Assembly: GCA_003971905.1 (NCBI GenBank)
Contig: RSEE01000075.1
Coordinates: forward strand, 62,001-126,000
From: Moniliella sp. 'wahieum'
Lineage: Eukaryota; Basidiomycota; Moniliellomycetes; Moniliellales; Moniliellaceae
DNA: 64,000 nucleotides
Direction of reading: 5' to 3'
Shown: piece by piece, positions 32,220-44,129 of the stretch
Layout: the number at the start of each line of letters is the position of its first letter
How positions within the stretch are numbered: position 1 is the stretch's first letter
Notes under the pieces: generated by a model
What the model saw: only the letters and a program-made list of their open reading frames with translations
Databases searched by the model: none
Told to the model about the DNA's origin: nothing
Position numbers and translations under genes: made by a program

Positions 32220-33638
32220 CCCCCACCCACCCTACACCTGCCCCCCTGCAGAGTCCCCACTGTGCATGCTACATGATCTGTGTCTGTGTCTGGGTGCGCC
32301 ACCTGCTAAAGCGTTAATCATCTGCATCAGCACAAATTGGTTCATCCGCCTCTAACGCGTGACGCTTCTTGGTCACTGTGGGGTCGCTTGTCGTGTACCT
32401 AGTTCCCCTAACGCTTCACTCGCCTTTCTCTTTACGTTTGATTACGACCCTCACACTTGACTTGACGCTTACACGTCTCTCCCTTTTGCCACACAATACG
32501 CTTCACAACGCTCCGAGGACTTGTGGCCCCTCTCTCCCCGGGGTTGGTATAAGGCGTTAAGCGTTACGTTCCAACGCCGAGGAAGGAGCGCAGCTGCATC
32601 TGCATCAGATATCCGAAGTCCGATGGCCGATGGCCCATGTCGGATGCCAGATGTCGGATGTCGAATGTCGAATGTCCGATGTCCGATGTCCGGCGTCAGG
32701 ATAGTTGACCGCGTCAAAGAATAGTGAATGATTAATGGTGCGTCATGAATCGGATCAATGAGAGGCAAGTAGACGGAAGGATGCAAGTAAAGCTTTTTAA
32801 AGCAATGATAATCTCCAGGAGATTGATCGGGATGAGCGCTGAGGCCCTGTGGCTCTTCAGCCGGCGTGCGCAGCAACCTTGCTCAAACTCTCCCCATCGA
32901 TTGGTCATCGACGACGCCAACTTCACTGCCCCGGTGGCTGAGACTATAATAATGTCGGCAAAATGCCGGAGGGAATGCTGATCGATACTAAAAAATGTCG
33001 ATAATGCTATAATGATTGTAAGGATCTTTATGATCTGATGCATCTGTTGAGATCTGAATCTGATGCGCCGAGACGGGTTTGGAAATGGGAGAGAGGCCAT
33101 CTGCATCAGCCACAGCAGGCCGCACAGCTCGTGTTCCCAGGCTCTTGTTTGGCGCGCCCGGCTGGATGAGGATCTACCACAAGTCCGCTCCGTGGCTGTA
33201 CCGGGTAGGAGGTACCGGTGTGGGGAGCTCTGCGCCCGGGATAGGTGTTGGGAACGACTAAGTGGATCCAGGTGGATCCACGCCCAGAAGAAGAGTTTTC
33301 CGAAGAGTAGTACTACTCCGAAGGGGAGTCTTTCCGGCCGAGAAGAGGGCAACTCCGCGCCAGTGAAAGCCGAATGTTTCAAGCGCGCTGTGACGTCACG
33401 GCGGCGGCCGCGGCGATTGAACAGCCGAGAGGCCGACCGGCGCGGCGCAGCGCCCTTTTCCACCCCAAATCCTTCTCCGGCTCTGGCCAGCCCGGGTCCG
33501 CACCGGCCGATTGACACGCCGTCTTCTTCTTTCGCCTGTTCGTTCTACCACCATCACCTCTTCCTCTCCTCCTCTCCTCCTCCTCCTCCCCTCCCCTTCC
33601 TCCCCCCTCCTCCTCCTTACCTCCCCCCCCCTCCGCCC
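32220..33638. other. Intergenic region with an 8-10-bp tandem repeat
   Basis: This lies between the TenA-family and mitoferrin genes. About 32615-32695 is an imperfect array of GATGTC(C/G)GAT-type words. The rest is AT-richer up to about 33060. The long open frame on the minus strand here lacks domain features and I do not call it. The last 130 bp before 33639 are a CT-rich 5'UTR-like tract. Confidence 0.5.
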
Positions 33639-34792
33639 ATGTCCACCCCCCTGGAAAGCGAGGTCGACTACGAGGCGCTGGGCGACCATGTCCCCTACCA
33701 CATCAACATGGTCGCCGGCGCCGCCGCCGGCATTGCCGAGCACGCCTGCATGTTTCCCGTCGACGTTGTCCGCACGCGCATGCAGGTCATTGCCGCTGCC
33801 CCTGCCGCCACCTACTCTGGCATGGGCGAGGCCTTTACCCGCATCTCCACCCTCGAAGGCGCCCGTACCCTCTGGCGCGGCGTCTCGAGCGTCATCCTCG
33901 GCGCCGGCCCCGCTCATGCCCTCTACTTTGGCACCTACGAGGCCGTCAAGGACGCCACGGGCGGCAACCAAGACGGCCACCATCTTGCTTCCACCGCTGT
34001 CGCCGCGCGCTTCCGCCACGATTGCTTCAGACGCCTTTATGAACCCGTTTGATGGTACGTTGTTTGTTGTTTCTGCACGACCGAGAGAGGCCAAACCGCC
34101 GGGCCACTGACGCTTGCTTTCTTTCTGCTTTCTGCTTTCTGCTTTCTGCTTTGCCGCTCGATTGCACTCCGCAGTGATCAAGCAGCGCATGCAAATGCAC
34201 GGCTCTGCGTACCGAACCATCTCCTCCTGCGCCCGCGCCATCTATGCCAAAGAAGGGCTCAGGGCATTTTACGTGTCCTACCCCACCACGCTCACCATGA
34301 CTGTCCCCTTTACTGCCATCCAATTCTCCACGTACGAATCGGCCAAAAAGGTGCTCAACCCGTCCGCCACGTACTCCCCTACCACCCACGCCATCGCCGG
34401 CGCGTTCGCCGGCGCAGTAGCTGCCGCACTTACCACTCCTCTGGACGTAGCCAAAACCTTGCTCCAGACCCGCGGCACCTCTACCGACCCAGACATCCGC
34501 CGCGCCTCGGCATGTTGGAGGCATTCCGCATCATCAAGAAACGCGATGGTCTTAAAGGATTTGCGCGCGGCTTGACCCCGCGCGTGCTCACCTTTATGCC
34601 CTCCAATGCACTTTGCTGGTTGGTACGTACCTCGTACCTGCACTGGGATCGTTCGATTGTATATCTTCCCCAAGGAATTTTGCGTTGCTGACTTTTGTCT
34701 TTGTCTTTGCCTTTCCCCCCCCCGCTTTTGCTTGATAGTGCTACGAGGGGTTCCGATTTGGCCTGAACCAAAAAGCCCACCAGCCCCGCTAA
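33639..34792 (+). CDS. MRS3: Mitochondrial carrier, mitoferrin (Mrs3/Mrs4 type)
   Basis: Inner-membrane carrier that imports iron into mitochondria for haem and Fe-S cluster synthesis. The start is an ATG at 33639 (MSTPLESEVDYEALGDHVPY). All three carrier repeats are visible: NMVAGAAAGIAEHACMFPVD with VVRTRMQ; AFMNPFD joined by splicing to VIKQRMQMHG; and AGAFAGAVAAALTTPLDVAK. The opening HINMVAGAAAGIAEH and FMNPFDVIKQRMQ are typical of mitoferrins rather than other carriers. Introns: 34055-34174 (donor GTACGT, with a TTTCTGC repeat) and 34623-34738. The last exon reads CYEGFRFGLNQKAHQPR with a stop at 34790-34792. About 305 residues, as usual. Two frame changes (near 34010 and 34512) look like base-count errors; at the second, ASGMLEAFRIIKKRDG is restored by one G. 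Confidence 0.93.
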
Positions 34793-36011
34793 CCAATACG
34801 TGCACAGACGCACTGCGTTGCCTGCCCTTGCTTCCCCCACGCCCCGCCAATGAGCCTACGGAGGGCTGAACGGGTCAGACACATTTTCCCCTTTTGCCTC
34901 CCCCACCCACTCATCCCCTTGCCCGCTTGCTTGACCCCACACCCTTCGTCGTCCCCGGACTTTGCCGCGCTTGCACCCCGCCCCCTTGGGGTGAGCCATT
35001 GGACCCCCCGCCCCCGCACTGCCGCCGGAAAAGAATGCCGCTCCTCAGGCTGCCGCAACGGGGGCGACAGGGGAGAGGCAACAAGAGAGAGGTGAGAGGC
35101 GAGAGGGGGACAAAGGAGGGGGAGGGCGTGCCACCAAAACCACTCCGATCTGGGTGCAACGTGAGCAAGAATTGAACCAACCACAGCCAGCGACAGCGAC
35201 AGCGATTTGCCTTGGTCTGTCGTTCGTTTTGGCTTCGTTTCGGCTTCGTCGTGGTTGTGGTTGTGGTTGGGATGTGGATGGGGATGGTTCGTCTGCCCTG
35301 TATCCCACGTTCATCAACTTCGATTTTGATTTGCTTTCCCCCCCCAAGCTGTTTGTTTGGCTTAACAACACTATTATACGTATACGTATACGTATACGTA
35401 TACGGGTTTCGTTTTTTTTTGCTCCCCCTCGGTCTCCATCTCCATCGACCTCTCTCCATCTCCATTTCCATCTCCATCTCCATCTCCATCTCCATATCCT
35501 GCACCGGTCTTGCTATTTTCCAATTTCATCCGTTCCTCTTCATCCACCCCGCTTGAGGTAGGATTGATTCGTTTCCCGCCTTGTTCCTCAGGCTTCCGGC
35601 TTCGAGCCCGCACCACCTCAGGCCATATCAACACGTTGTCTTGTCGTTTGTGTTTTCCTTGTTCGGACGCCTAGCTCCTGGTGGCGACGACTAGTGCTGG
35701 TTTGCTTGATGTTCCTCTTCAGTCTGTAGGTGTTGCTGACGGGCTTGATCCCCGGTTGGAGCCGAGGTGAGGCCTGAGAGGCGCTGAGGCCGCTGAGGCG
35801 CTGAGAGCTGAGATTAGATTGAAAATCTACGTCGCACAGGAAATAGCAGAGATGAGATAAGCTGCTCCTTGGCACTGCCGCCTAGCGCCGCCACCGCCAT
35901 CGCCACCGCCACCGCCATCGCCATTGCCGTCTGCCCATCGCGTTGACGGCCACCACCGCCTCGGCGTTGCCATACACTGGCCTGTCCCACCCGTCCCCGT
36001 CTGTACTCGCC
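34793..36011. other. Intergenic region with microsatellites
   Basis: It holds a perfect palindromic TATACG array (about 35378-35404), a CTCCAT array (about 35446-35498) and a GAGGCGCTGAG-type repeat (about 35770-35815). No gene seen. The last 150 bp are the presumed 5'UTR of the LDB17-like gene. Confidence 0.5.
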
Positions 36012-39000
36012 ATGCCCACCCCCACTCCCGACCTCTCCGCCGCGGCGCCCGACTGCGCCCCGTCCGTCTTCTGGGACCTGGTCGACGATCTCTTCCCCCC
36101 GTCCCCGCCCATGCCCGATCCCGACGACGACGACGACCGCGACCCCGCCTCGCGCCGAAACATTGCCGCCACATTCGACGTTCTGTGCGAACTGCTCGAG
36201 CAGGACATCCAGCACACAATCCCCACCCCTGCTGCGGCCGACAGGCTAGCAGAGCAGATCGGCAACTCGTTCTACTGGCTGCAACACTGGCACCGCGTCG
36301 TGGATGCCTTGGTTGATCTGCTGTGCAAGCACCACCTGCTCGGCCCTGCCCTGTTATGCGCTGTCACCTGCCTCCTCCGCCTCGCTACCATGGACCACAA
36401 TGTCTACCGCAGGATGAGCAAGTGCCCCGATCCCCAGCTCATCCGCTCCCTCGCCGCCGCCATCTGGCCCATCCCTGCCCACATTGGCCGTCCCTCCAAC
36501 CCATGCGATCCGGGCGCCAGCCATCCTGACCCCCCCCCCCCCGGCACCATCAGACTTTGCCCTGGCGCATGCACCTGCCTGGCCGCATGCATCACCACCA
36601 TCACCACCCCTGCCCTCAGAGGGGGTGCTCCACCCGCCGCCGCCGAGGTGCGTGGGGAACTGCTTCCTTCCCAGATAGCCGCATTGCAAGCCGATTTGCG
36701 CGTCAAAGCAATCCATCTCTTTTCCCTCTTGTGCAAGGTTCGATTGCTGCACCCGCTTCAGCTGGCATGCATCTCGCCCTCGTTCATCAACCATCTGTTT
36801 GACCTGGTCGAGGAGACGCGGGACCAAGAGGACGAATTCTTCAACTACCATGTCATTATTCTCATTGTACGTGCCTTTTTGTCCCCCCTCCTCCCTAGGC
36901 CAGGGGGCCGGATGCTGACCCCGTCCCCCGGCTACGCAGCTGGCGCTCAACGAACAGTTTATGGTCGCCGCCCTGTCTGAGAGGCCTGGCAGGTCGAAAG
37001 GGCCGCATACCAGTGGTGTGAGTGGCGTCGGTCATCCCGAGCGACCCACGTCGGAGCACGGGCAGCAGCACCGTCCGAGGCCCAATCTGGTGGCGAATGT
37101 GCTCCGTCTGCGTCTCCATTCTAGCAAGACGTTCGGTGAGAACCTTATATTTCTGCTCAACCGCACTTGCCACGACGTCGAGGAGGACATGTACATCCAG
37201 CTTTTGATTCTCAAGCTGCTCTATGTCCTTTTCACTACCCCCGACCTGGCTCTCTTCTTCTTCTACTAACGATCTCAAGGTGCTCCTGGACATTTTCATT
37301 CGCCAAATTCAGGACTTGCCAGACGAACGGGATACCCTCCGCCACACTTACCTCCGTCCTCCACCCCCTCATGCTCAACACCCAGCTTCGAGCCAACTCG
37401 TACAAGCAATCGGAACTCCGTGCGCTTCTCCTCCGCATTCTGGCCCAGCAGCAGTTTCGCGAAGTGGATCCGGCCACCATCCGTCTGTGCAACCGCTGTC
37501 TTTCGTCCGAATGGTGCCTCCGCCTCGCCCAGTCCATCGACAGCCCCGAGCAGACTAAAGAACGCAGCCACTCCTCACCCACCACTGGAGTGCCCACTAC
37601 CCCCACTACCGCCCTGTCCAGGCGCAGTGCCTCAACCTCCAGCCCGACCCCGAGCCCCACCCCAACCCCGACCCTTTCCACTTGTGCTTCGCTTCCGATT
37701 CAGATGCCTGTGGACGGGGCGGTACGGCAGGCACAGGAACTGGTACAGGTGGTCCGCCATCGTGCCAACTCCAAGGGCGAGCAGCGCGAGGAGGAGGAGG
37801 AGGATCGGTTGGCTCAGGCACATGCCCAAGCCGACGCGGCGGCGCATAAGGTTGCCATGGCCCACCTTTACGGCCCCACTGACGTCCATGCACCGCCTCC
37901 CCCTGTCCCAGCGTCTCGGCCACGTGCAGTCTCCACCTCGGGGCTACGGCCGCGCAATCCATTTACCACTCCCACTCCCGCCCTCGTCCCAGCCCCCAGC
38001 GAGGATGTGGGGGACCCAAAGCCCCCCGCACCTACTGGCTCCGGACGGCATGCGAACTTCTTCGGGCGACTGTCGTCCCTACGCCGTCGGCGGGCATCTG
38101 TGTCGTCGGTAGCTGAGGATCGACCGGGCGGGGTGCGCCGTTCCTCACGCTCGGCCTTGCCGCCGGTGGTAAAAGATGGCAAGGAACAGCGACAAGCCCT
38201 CACACGGCCCAGCACACCCCAGGACCTACAGGAGAAGCATCCGACCGAGACCTACGCCACTCCGCCCCATCCCGTTCCGGCCTACCTTCTTGCCGATGGT
38301 CGTGCGCAGCTGGACCGCTCCGCCTCCCCGTTTCCCCAATCTGTCTTCTTCCCCCCCACCGCCTATGGACGCACGCAGCGTGCGCGCCCCGCCCCGCCCT
38401 CCGCGCCTCACGCTCGAACGCCTGCCACGGCCCATGCCCACCAGAACAAACGTTTGCCACCACCCATCAATCGGAGCAACAAACCGTGCCATTCAACGTG
38501 GGGTACGAGTCATTCGCATTCCTTCCTCAGGGGGCTGCATCGTCCTCCGCCCCACCCCCCCAAATTGGTTCAAAGGTCCGACCGGCCTCCCCCCACCCTC
38601 ACCGTCCACCACCGGCACCGCCCGCACTGCTTGCACCATTTACCCTCGCTTCTCCTACCGAGGAGGAGCTGCCGCCCACAGTACGCGAGCCTGGTGGAGA
38701 TCCGCCATCCAACCCCCGAACGTCCATCTCCACTGCTTCGATCACCTCGATGACTTCGATGCCCGAAATGGCCTCCATGGCTGCAAACGCGATCCCGACA
38801 AGGACGTCAAGGGCGTCCGTCGCGTCCGGGACGTCGATGGCGTCGGTGGCGTCGGTGGGTTCGTTGGGTTCGGCTGGCTCGCTTACCTCAGGTTCTTGGA
38901 CCACTGTCCCGTCTTCCTCCTCCCCTTCTCCCCCGCCCGAGCGAGGTCCAGGTCCTCGTCCAGGCCCCGATTTAGGTTGGGCTGCACCGCGACGCCGGCC

Positions 39001-39028
39001 CCCGCCGCCTCCACCCATGCGCACCTGA
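36012..39028 (+). CDS. LDB17: Ldb17/Dip1/SPIN90 family protein (DUF2013), endocytic Arp2/3 regulator
   Basis: Cortical actin-patch protein; the fission-yeast member Dip1 activates Arp2/3 without a mother filament to start endocytic actin assembly. The start is an ATG at 36012. The N-terminal 300 residues are helical with acidic DPDDDDD. A 73-nt intron (36867-36939, donor GTACGT) precedes [12 protein letters not shown]. The family core is clear: [72 protein letters not shown] and [16 protein letters not shown]. The C-terminal half is Pro/Ser-rich with PPPP runs that may bind SH3 domains of patch proteins, plus [14 protein letters not shown]. It ends [12 protein letters not shown] at 39028. About 980 residues, long for the family because of the tail. 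About three frame changes occur, in the core and the tail. Confidence 0.88.
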
Positions 39029-40251
39029 GCTCAGTCGCACTTACCCCCGTCCACGGATTACCCCCACACGACCACATGCAGAAGGAGGAGTAGGATTAGG
39101 TGCAGCAAAATGCAAGTGGAGATGCAGATGCAGATGCATGCAGATGCAGATGCAGATGCAGATGCAGATGCAGATGGAGGTGCATCGGCCGACAGGATCG
39201 GACCCCCCCCCCTCCTTTTTGCGCTTTGTGTTTTGCTCATTGCCCATGCCCGACAGCCAAGATTGTATCCGCCACGGCTGTAGGTCCTACCCACGTCACT
39301 TCCCGTTTTCGTCTTCTGCCCCCCCCTGCCCCCCATACCCTTGCTGACACCTTCAATACCTATCATGCGTATAGGGAGAATGGGACCAAAGACATTTCAC
39401 TGGTCATGAGTCAGATCATACCTCGAGCATGTAGCTCATAGTGCAGTGGGACACGTCTAGTCGCTGCATTCCCATGCTTCGCCTCGGGTCGTCTCGCCTC
39501 CGCGCACGCACCGGAGACACACCAGTCGCGTTATTGCCATCTCGGTATGGCTTGTCTCTTGGTCTTTTTACATGGAAGAGCGAGTGAAGCCGGGCTAGGG
39601 GGCCACATGCAAGGCGCCCGACTGTAACCCAATGAAGTTTCTGGGATCTCTTGGAATCCATCAAACACACACACGCACCTCATAGAGGCCTCTGTCCAAT
39701 TAATACGATGACGACGACGGTGAAGGAGGTGGGAAAAAGGTGTGAGGGAGGGCGACGGCTGGCCCGTCGCCGTACTATATGTATAGGGGTTACGTTGAAT
39801 TCTTGAGGGGAGAAACGCTGCCAAAAGTCTTTCCTTGTTGATTCCCAACATGGCGTGTTCCTCCCCTGCGGCTCGACCAACGAGCGCGGCAATCACCTGA
39901 TCCTCTTTACTTCATGGCCCACGCGACATGGTGAACTGCTGGCGGCGCATATGTCTTCCCTTGGAATGATGATCGATTAACATTTAACCCTTAGCCCCGA
40001 GGCCGTATCGACTCTGGGATGGTACATCCACACTGCGACGGGATCACCTGCCCCCTCCCGGCTATTAAGCGGACTGTGCGCATTGCGCCCTTTCGACTTT
40101 CAAGTGCCCCCGCTCGTGCCTGGGTAAGCCGGGAACGGGAGCGTACCACGCCGTCGGATCGAAGTGCCCCCCTCTCCCTATCAAATTGAAGAATGGCGGC
40201 CTGGGAGCTCCCATCCGGTGGCAGAAGCGCCCCCTCCCCCCCCGCTTCCCT
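39029..40251. other. Intergenic region with a possible minus-strand exon near 39416-39670
   Basis: This is the gap between the convergent LDB17-like and elongin C genes. On the minus strand RRDDPRRSMGMQRLDVSHCT continues as MSYMLE and is followed directly by a GTATGA donor-like site (about 39421). Farther upstream, GEEHAMLGINKERLLAAF (about 39850) is also protein-like. I recognise no family and cannot build a complete gene, so this is only a pointer. The rest holds a GATGCA array. Confidence 0.28.
39118..39177. repeat. (GATGCA)n hexamer array
   Basis: About nine GATGCA units with one shifted register (TGCATGCA), starting some 90 bp after the stop of the LDB17-like gene, so probably in its 3'UTR. 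Confidence 0.9.
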
Positions 40252-40864
40252 TCAAAGCTCGAAAAAGTCGGCACTCATGAACCTGTGTAGGCGCCGGACA
40301 TCCACCCCGGAAGGCCGGAACGCTGGTTAGTTTCAATCCCGCCGCCACAGCCACAATCTGCGCGCTCAAGTGCAATGGCACGTACAACTCGAGCACCATC
40401 TCAGGCGGGATGCGCCGCTCAAAGTCCGTAGGCACAAAGCGGGCCGAGTTGGTGCCAGGCGTGGCGTGCTGTTGGTTCCAGGCGAGGAACTCGATCACTT
40501 TTTCCAACACGACCCCGCGCACTTGTGGAAAGAGGGCTTTGCCCTGCTGGCCCTCGGCAAACCCGCCCGACTCGGAGACGGCGAGCATGTTGGGGATCGT
40601 CGAGCCGATCCGCGTCACCGTCTCGTAGTCCACCACGAACCGGTATCCGTCCTGGCCACAGGGGGGGTAGGGTGAGTACGTGGACGGACAGAGAAGCGAG
40701 GGCGCGAGAGGATCAGGTGCGTACGCCGCTTTCGAGGGTGACCCAGCGCCTGGGAGACGCAGGCTGCTTGCCCTTGGCGCTGCTGGTCTGCTCGCAGTGT
40801 TAGTACACGTCCGGATGGGCAGTGTGGCAGCCGGCAAGGAAGGCAGGCAGCAACGCACCGACAT
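40252..40864 (-). CDS. ELC1: Elongin C
   Basis: Skp1-fold adaptor of elongin and cullin ubiquitin ligases. Four exons join in one frame without any frame change to give 121 residues, the usual length. Exon 1 is only ATGTCG (40864-40859), followed by a GTGCGT donor and a CTAAC branch site with a GCAG acceptor at 40788. Exon 2 (40787-40725) reads TSSAKGKQPASPRRWVTLES. Exon 3 (40651-40386) reads DGYRFVVDYETVTRIGSTIP, then FPQVRGVVLEKVIEFLAW and PPEMVLEL. Exon 4 (40282-40252) completes LELFMSADFFEL and stops. This C-terminal helix is what pins the last GTACGT donor. The pattern WVTLESGDGYRF...EMVLEL..SADF is diagnostic. It may also pair with elongin A or with Cul3-type partners, as in other fungi. 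Confidence 0.93.
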
Positions 40865-41585
40865 GGGGGATGGTGGTGGTGGTGGTGGCAGTGGTGGTGG
40901 CGGTGGTAACGAGGTTGCGGATACGCTGTGCGCATCGGGCACGGGCGGGTGAACATTGCAAATGGCACGCGCCCCAGCTGAACGTTTCATCCGGCAGTGG
41001 CACTGGCCACGTGATCTCTTTGCACCACGCCCATCCATCCGGTAGTCGGGCGTTTCTTAGCGTGCCGCCTCCACAGCCTCCGCCCCATCCACAACAAACA
41101 CCAGAACGGCCAGATGGAGCATCGAGAAAGGCACTTCGTCCTTGCCCTTCGTCGCGCCCCAGCCTGGGTTGGAGAGTGTGGCACTGGCGACGGGCAAACA
41201 TAGCACGCAACATGGAACAAACAGATGGACGCTGCCTTTACCGACCGTTCCCTACCGCGCCCTGAACGCAACCGGAATGGGAATAGGAGTGGGAATAGGA
41301 GGAGTACGAACTGACGCAGGAACACAGTCACCCGGTCACGCGGGGGCCAGATGATCAAAAACGAGGTATAACGGCAAAAAAGTGACACCGGGGAAAAAAA
41401 CAGCGAAGTAAAAGGGGGGGTAAAGCAAACAGCCTTTCAAAAGGTACACGAAGGAAGGAGGACGAGGGTGCGGGAAAGTAGGCGGTGCGGATCAGTTGCT
41501 TGTCTGGCCCAGCTCCCGGTGCCTACAGCAGCAGCGGTAACACACCCACACGTGCTTGGCTCCTCCTTGCTCCCCTTGTTTTTCC
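40865..41585. other. Intergenic region
   Basis: This holds the presumed elongin C promoter. It contains a GGT/GGC microsatellite (about 40868-40910), a GGGAATAGGA repeat (about 41275-41300) and purine runs near 41395-41420. Open frames on the minus strand have no recognisable motif. Confidence 0.45.
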
Positions 41586-43505
41586 TCAAGGCCGCCACGT
41601 AGGTCGCGGTGAGCGGACGAGATTGGTGGGATTGGTGGGATTGGTGTGGTTGGGGGGATTTGCACGGCTCGGACGCGCCTTGCGAGGGGTCAGAGGGAGT
41701 GCCGGATCAGGCGAGGAAGAGGGCCCTACTCCTACCCCTGTCTTGCGTGGCGAGAGGGAAACAGCCCCGGACTGGCCGCCCGACTTGCGTCTCGCTACAG
41801 AGAACGATGCCGTCGATGACGGAGAGCAAGGCGGCTGGACACGGGGACTCGAGGGAGCGGAGATAGGAGCGGCACCGCGTACGCTCGAGGAGGATCGATG
41901 ATGGGAGCGGCGTCCGCTTGGGCGCGGAGAGCCGAGCGGGCTGAGCGAGGCAGGTACGTCAGTTACGCCAGGTAGGGAAGGTAGCGTCGGTAGGGTAGAT
42001 GGCGCAGGCGAGCTCGGCTCCCAGGACGGGAGCGGACGGGGGTTAGGAGGCTGGGAGCCCCTCCGCTGTGGTTCGGCCCTGCTTTCAGCCCTGCTTTCGG
42101 CCCTGCTTTCGGCCCTGCTTTCGGCCGCAACCGAGGGGCGCAACGAGGGCCGGAACTGAAACGCAAACGTCGACGAGGTGGGGGGCGAGCACGGGAGGTA
42201 CTGTGCGGAAGGGGGATGCGAGAAGGCATCTGTCCGGCTCCTCCCGACACACTCGATCGACCTCGGGGGGGCGTCGAGGTGGAAAACAGGCTGGGCGTAG
42301 AGGGAAGCGCCAGGACAGAAGAAAGCGGTTCAAACGATGTGCCAGATTGAACGTTCGGTGTGGCGGGTGCTGCGGCCAGTGGAGACGAAAAGCGCGCAGG
42401 GTAGTCCCGCGCCGCTTCCTGTGCCCAAACCGACTCGAGCTGGTCCGCGTCGGGCTGGGAGGCGAGAGCGGTGCGGCACTGCACGATCATTGTGTCCAAC
42501 CGACTCTGCATCCGCTCCAGAACGGCATCATGATGATCTGGCAAGCAACTGTCCTCCCCATCGTGGTCCACGTCCCCGTGAAAATCCAAACCCTCGTCCA
42601 TATCGGGCAGCGGCGGGAGCACAGAAGTGGAGGATGCGGTGGGGGGTGCAGAACGCGGCGGAGGAAAACAAGCAGCTGTGCTGCTGCTCGCCGGAGGTGA
42701 AGGCAGCCGGGGAAAGGGACTCGAACCACGCGAACTCGATCCTTCCCGCTTTCCTGCCACCGCTCGTCCGCGCAGCGCGACGTCGTTGCGCCGAGGGGAT
42801 CACCGCTCGTCGCCGCCGATTCGATAAGTACACTGCTCGGGCAGGATGGACGATACGTGTGGGCGTGAGGGATGCCATGGTGGGAGCGGTACTGGCTTCA
42901 TCCTTACGCAACGACAACACAGGTTAGGGGATTCCGCAGAAAAAAAAAAAAAAAAAAACAGGACCAACACGTACCAGTTTCGGTTCCAGAACCGGTTCCG
43001 GGTTCGAGTCGGGGGTAGGGACGTCACTGGTACCCTTGTTGAGCGTCCACGAGGTCCACAAGGAGTACGCGGCCGACACGGCGCCATCGACTAGGGCACC
43101 CGCTACGCCGCGTCGCCGTTTCGTAGGACGCTCTTCGTCGGGCGAGCCGGGATGAGGTGCACGCTTCGAAGTGGCAGCAGCCAGGGTAACCAGGCTCTCC
43201 TCCGCCCGACCGATCCGCGACGCATCCCCCTCGTCGTCCTCCTCGCCTCCCAAGTTGAGGTGAGAAAACTCAGCCAAGGTCTGTGCTTGGGCAAGTTCGG
43301 CATCGGGCGCGCTCGTAGACAGAGACGGACGCCATTCTCCCGCTCGGAGGGAGAGGGATGAGCGGCGGGGAGAAGTGGGGGGAGGGTGGTGGCGCGGGAG
43401 ACGATGGGGCGCGGCGCGGGCAGGCAGGCGGCGCACTTTGCGCGGTGACGAGGGAGCGCAGGCGCGAGTGGCCTCCGGCGCGGCAACATCCAGCGCAGAA
43501 GCCAT
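41586..43505 (-). CDS. Hypothetical Ser/Pro/Arg-rich protein, probably nuclear
   Basis: Not recognised. The start is an ATG at 43505 (MASALDVAAPEATRAC). Exon 1 has HLNLGGEEDDEGDASRI, a basic cluster ERPTKRRRG that could be a nuclear localisation signal, and SAAYSLWTSWTLNKG. It ends at a GTACGT donor near 42973. The intron contains a long T run on the coding strand and a CTAAC branch near 42924. Downstream are DEASTAPTMASLTPTR and a helical segment HDAVLERMQSRLDTMIVQCR, then AQEAARDYPARFSS. A 15-bp tandem repeat near 42080-42124 encodes AESR or KAGP units, depending on frame. The C-terminus is Ser/Pro/Arg-rich with SLSPRKTGVGV and TPRKARPSR (possible Cdk-type sites) and stops at 41586. About 580-600 residues, with a likely second intron near 42760 and one or two frame changes. 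Confidence 0.5.
42942..42959. repeat. Long A homopolymer in an intron
   Basis: An A run of 17-18 bases (T on the coding strand) inside the intron of the Ser/Pro/Arg-rich gene. It is part of the pyrimidine-rich intron sequence and marks a site where the base count is likely unreliable. Confidence 0.85.
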
Positions 43506-44129
43506 CCCCGGGGCAGCGGCCACTGGTGGTGGCGATGTTGGTGGTGATGTTGGCGGCGGTGATGTTTGGAGGTGGTCCAATCGCGACACCAACCAAAAAC
43601 GCTCAGGGGGATTTTGAATTTCACCTCCTGTTGTTTGGCGCGCCATCCAACCCTAGCGCTCAGGCTGAGCCCCCCATCCCTACACTTCCTATCTCCTGCG
43701 TCGTTGCCATCATCCTCATCGCCGACCAACGCACTGTGCTCGCCGTCAACAACCACGCCTGGGCCATCCGCTTCGTCCTCACACCAGTGCCCTGCCCCCC
43801 CGCCATCGCCCTCCCCCCCCCCATCGGAACAAGTGGACGCGTCTCAGACTAGGTCCCGTTCGCGTTTCCTGCTCCTGCATCGATCTCTTCCCTACCCACC
43901 GTCGTTCCCGCTTCAGATCCAGAGCCGCACACCGCGTTCGCCCTGGTCATAGGAGCAGGCAGAAGGTTCGTGGGTAGTCTGTCCTCTGGCGTAGGTGACT
44001 CGACCATGAGTTTGACATACATGCAGTTCCTACAAGCGGTCCCCTCGGTCTGTCAGGCATAATAGGGCGGTGCAGTTCAGTACGTTGCCCTTTTACGGCG
44101 GGCGGTTGTTCAGGTATTGCACAGTGATC
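43506..44129. other. Intergenic region
   Basis: This is the gap between two minus-strand genes. One plus-strand stretch (IADQRTVLAVNNHAWAIRF, about 43725) is mildly protein-like, but it has no start, splice signals or family match. No gene called. Confidence 0.4.

Noticed and set aside
32732-33517. 261-codon minus-strand open frame between TenA and mitoferrin
   Set aside because: It covers the mitoferrin promoter, and its translation changes abruptly in composition without any motif.
35378-35404. Telomere or origin-like repeat (TATACG array)
   Set aside because: It is a short simple microsatellite in an ordinary intergenic region with genes on both sides.
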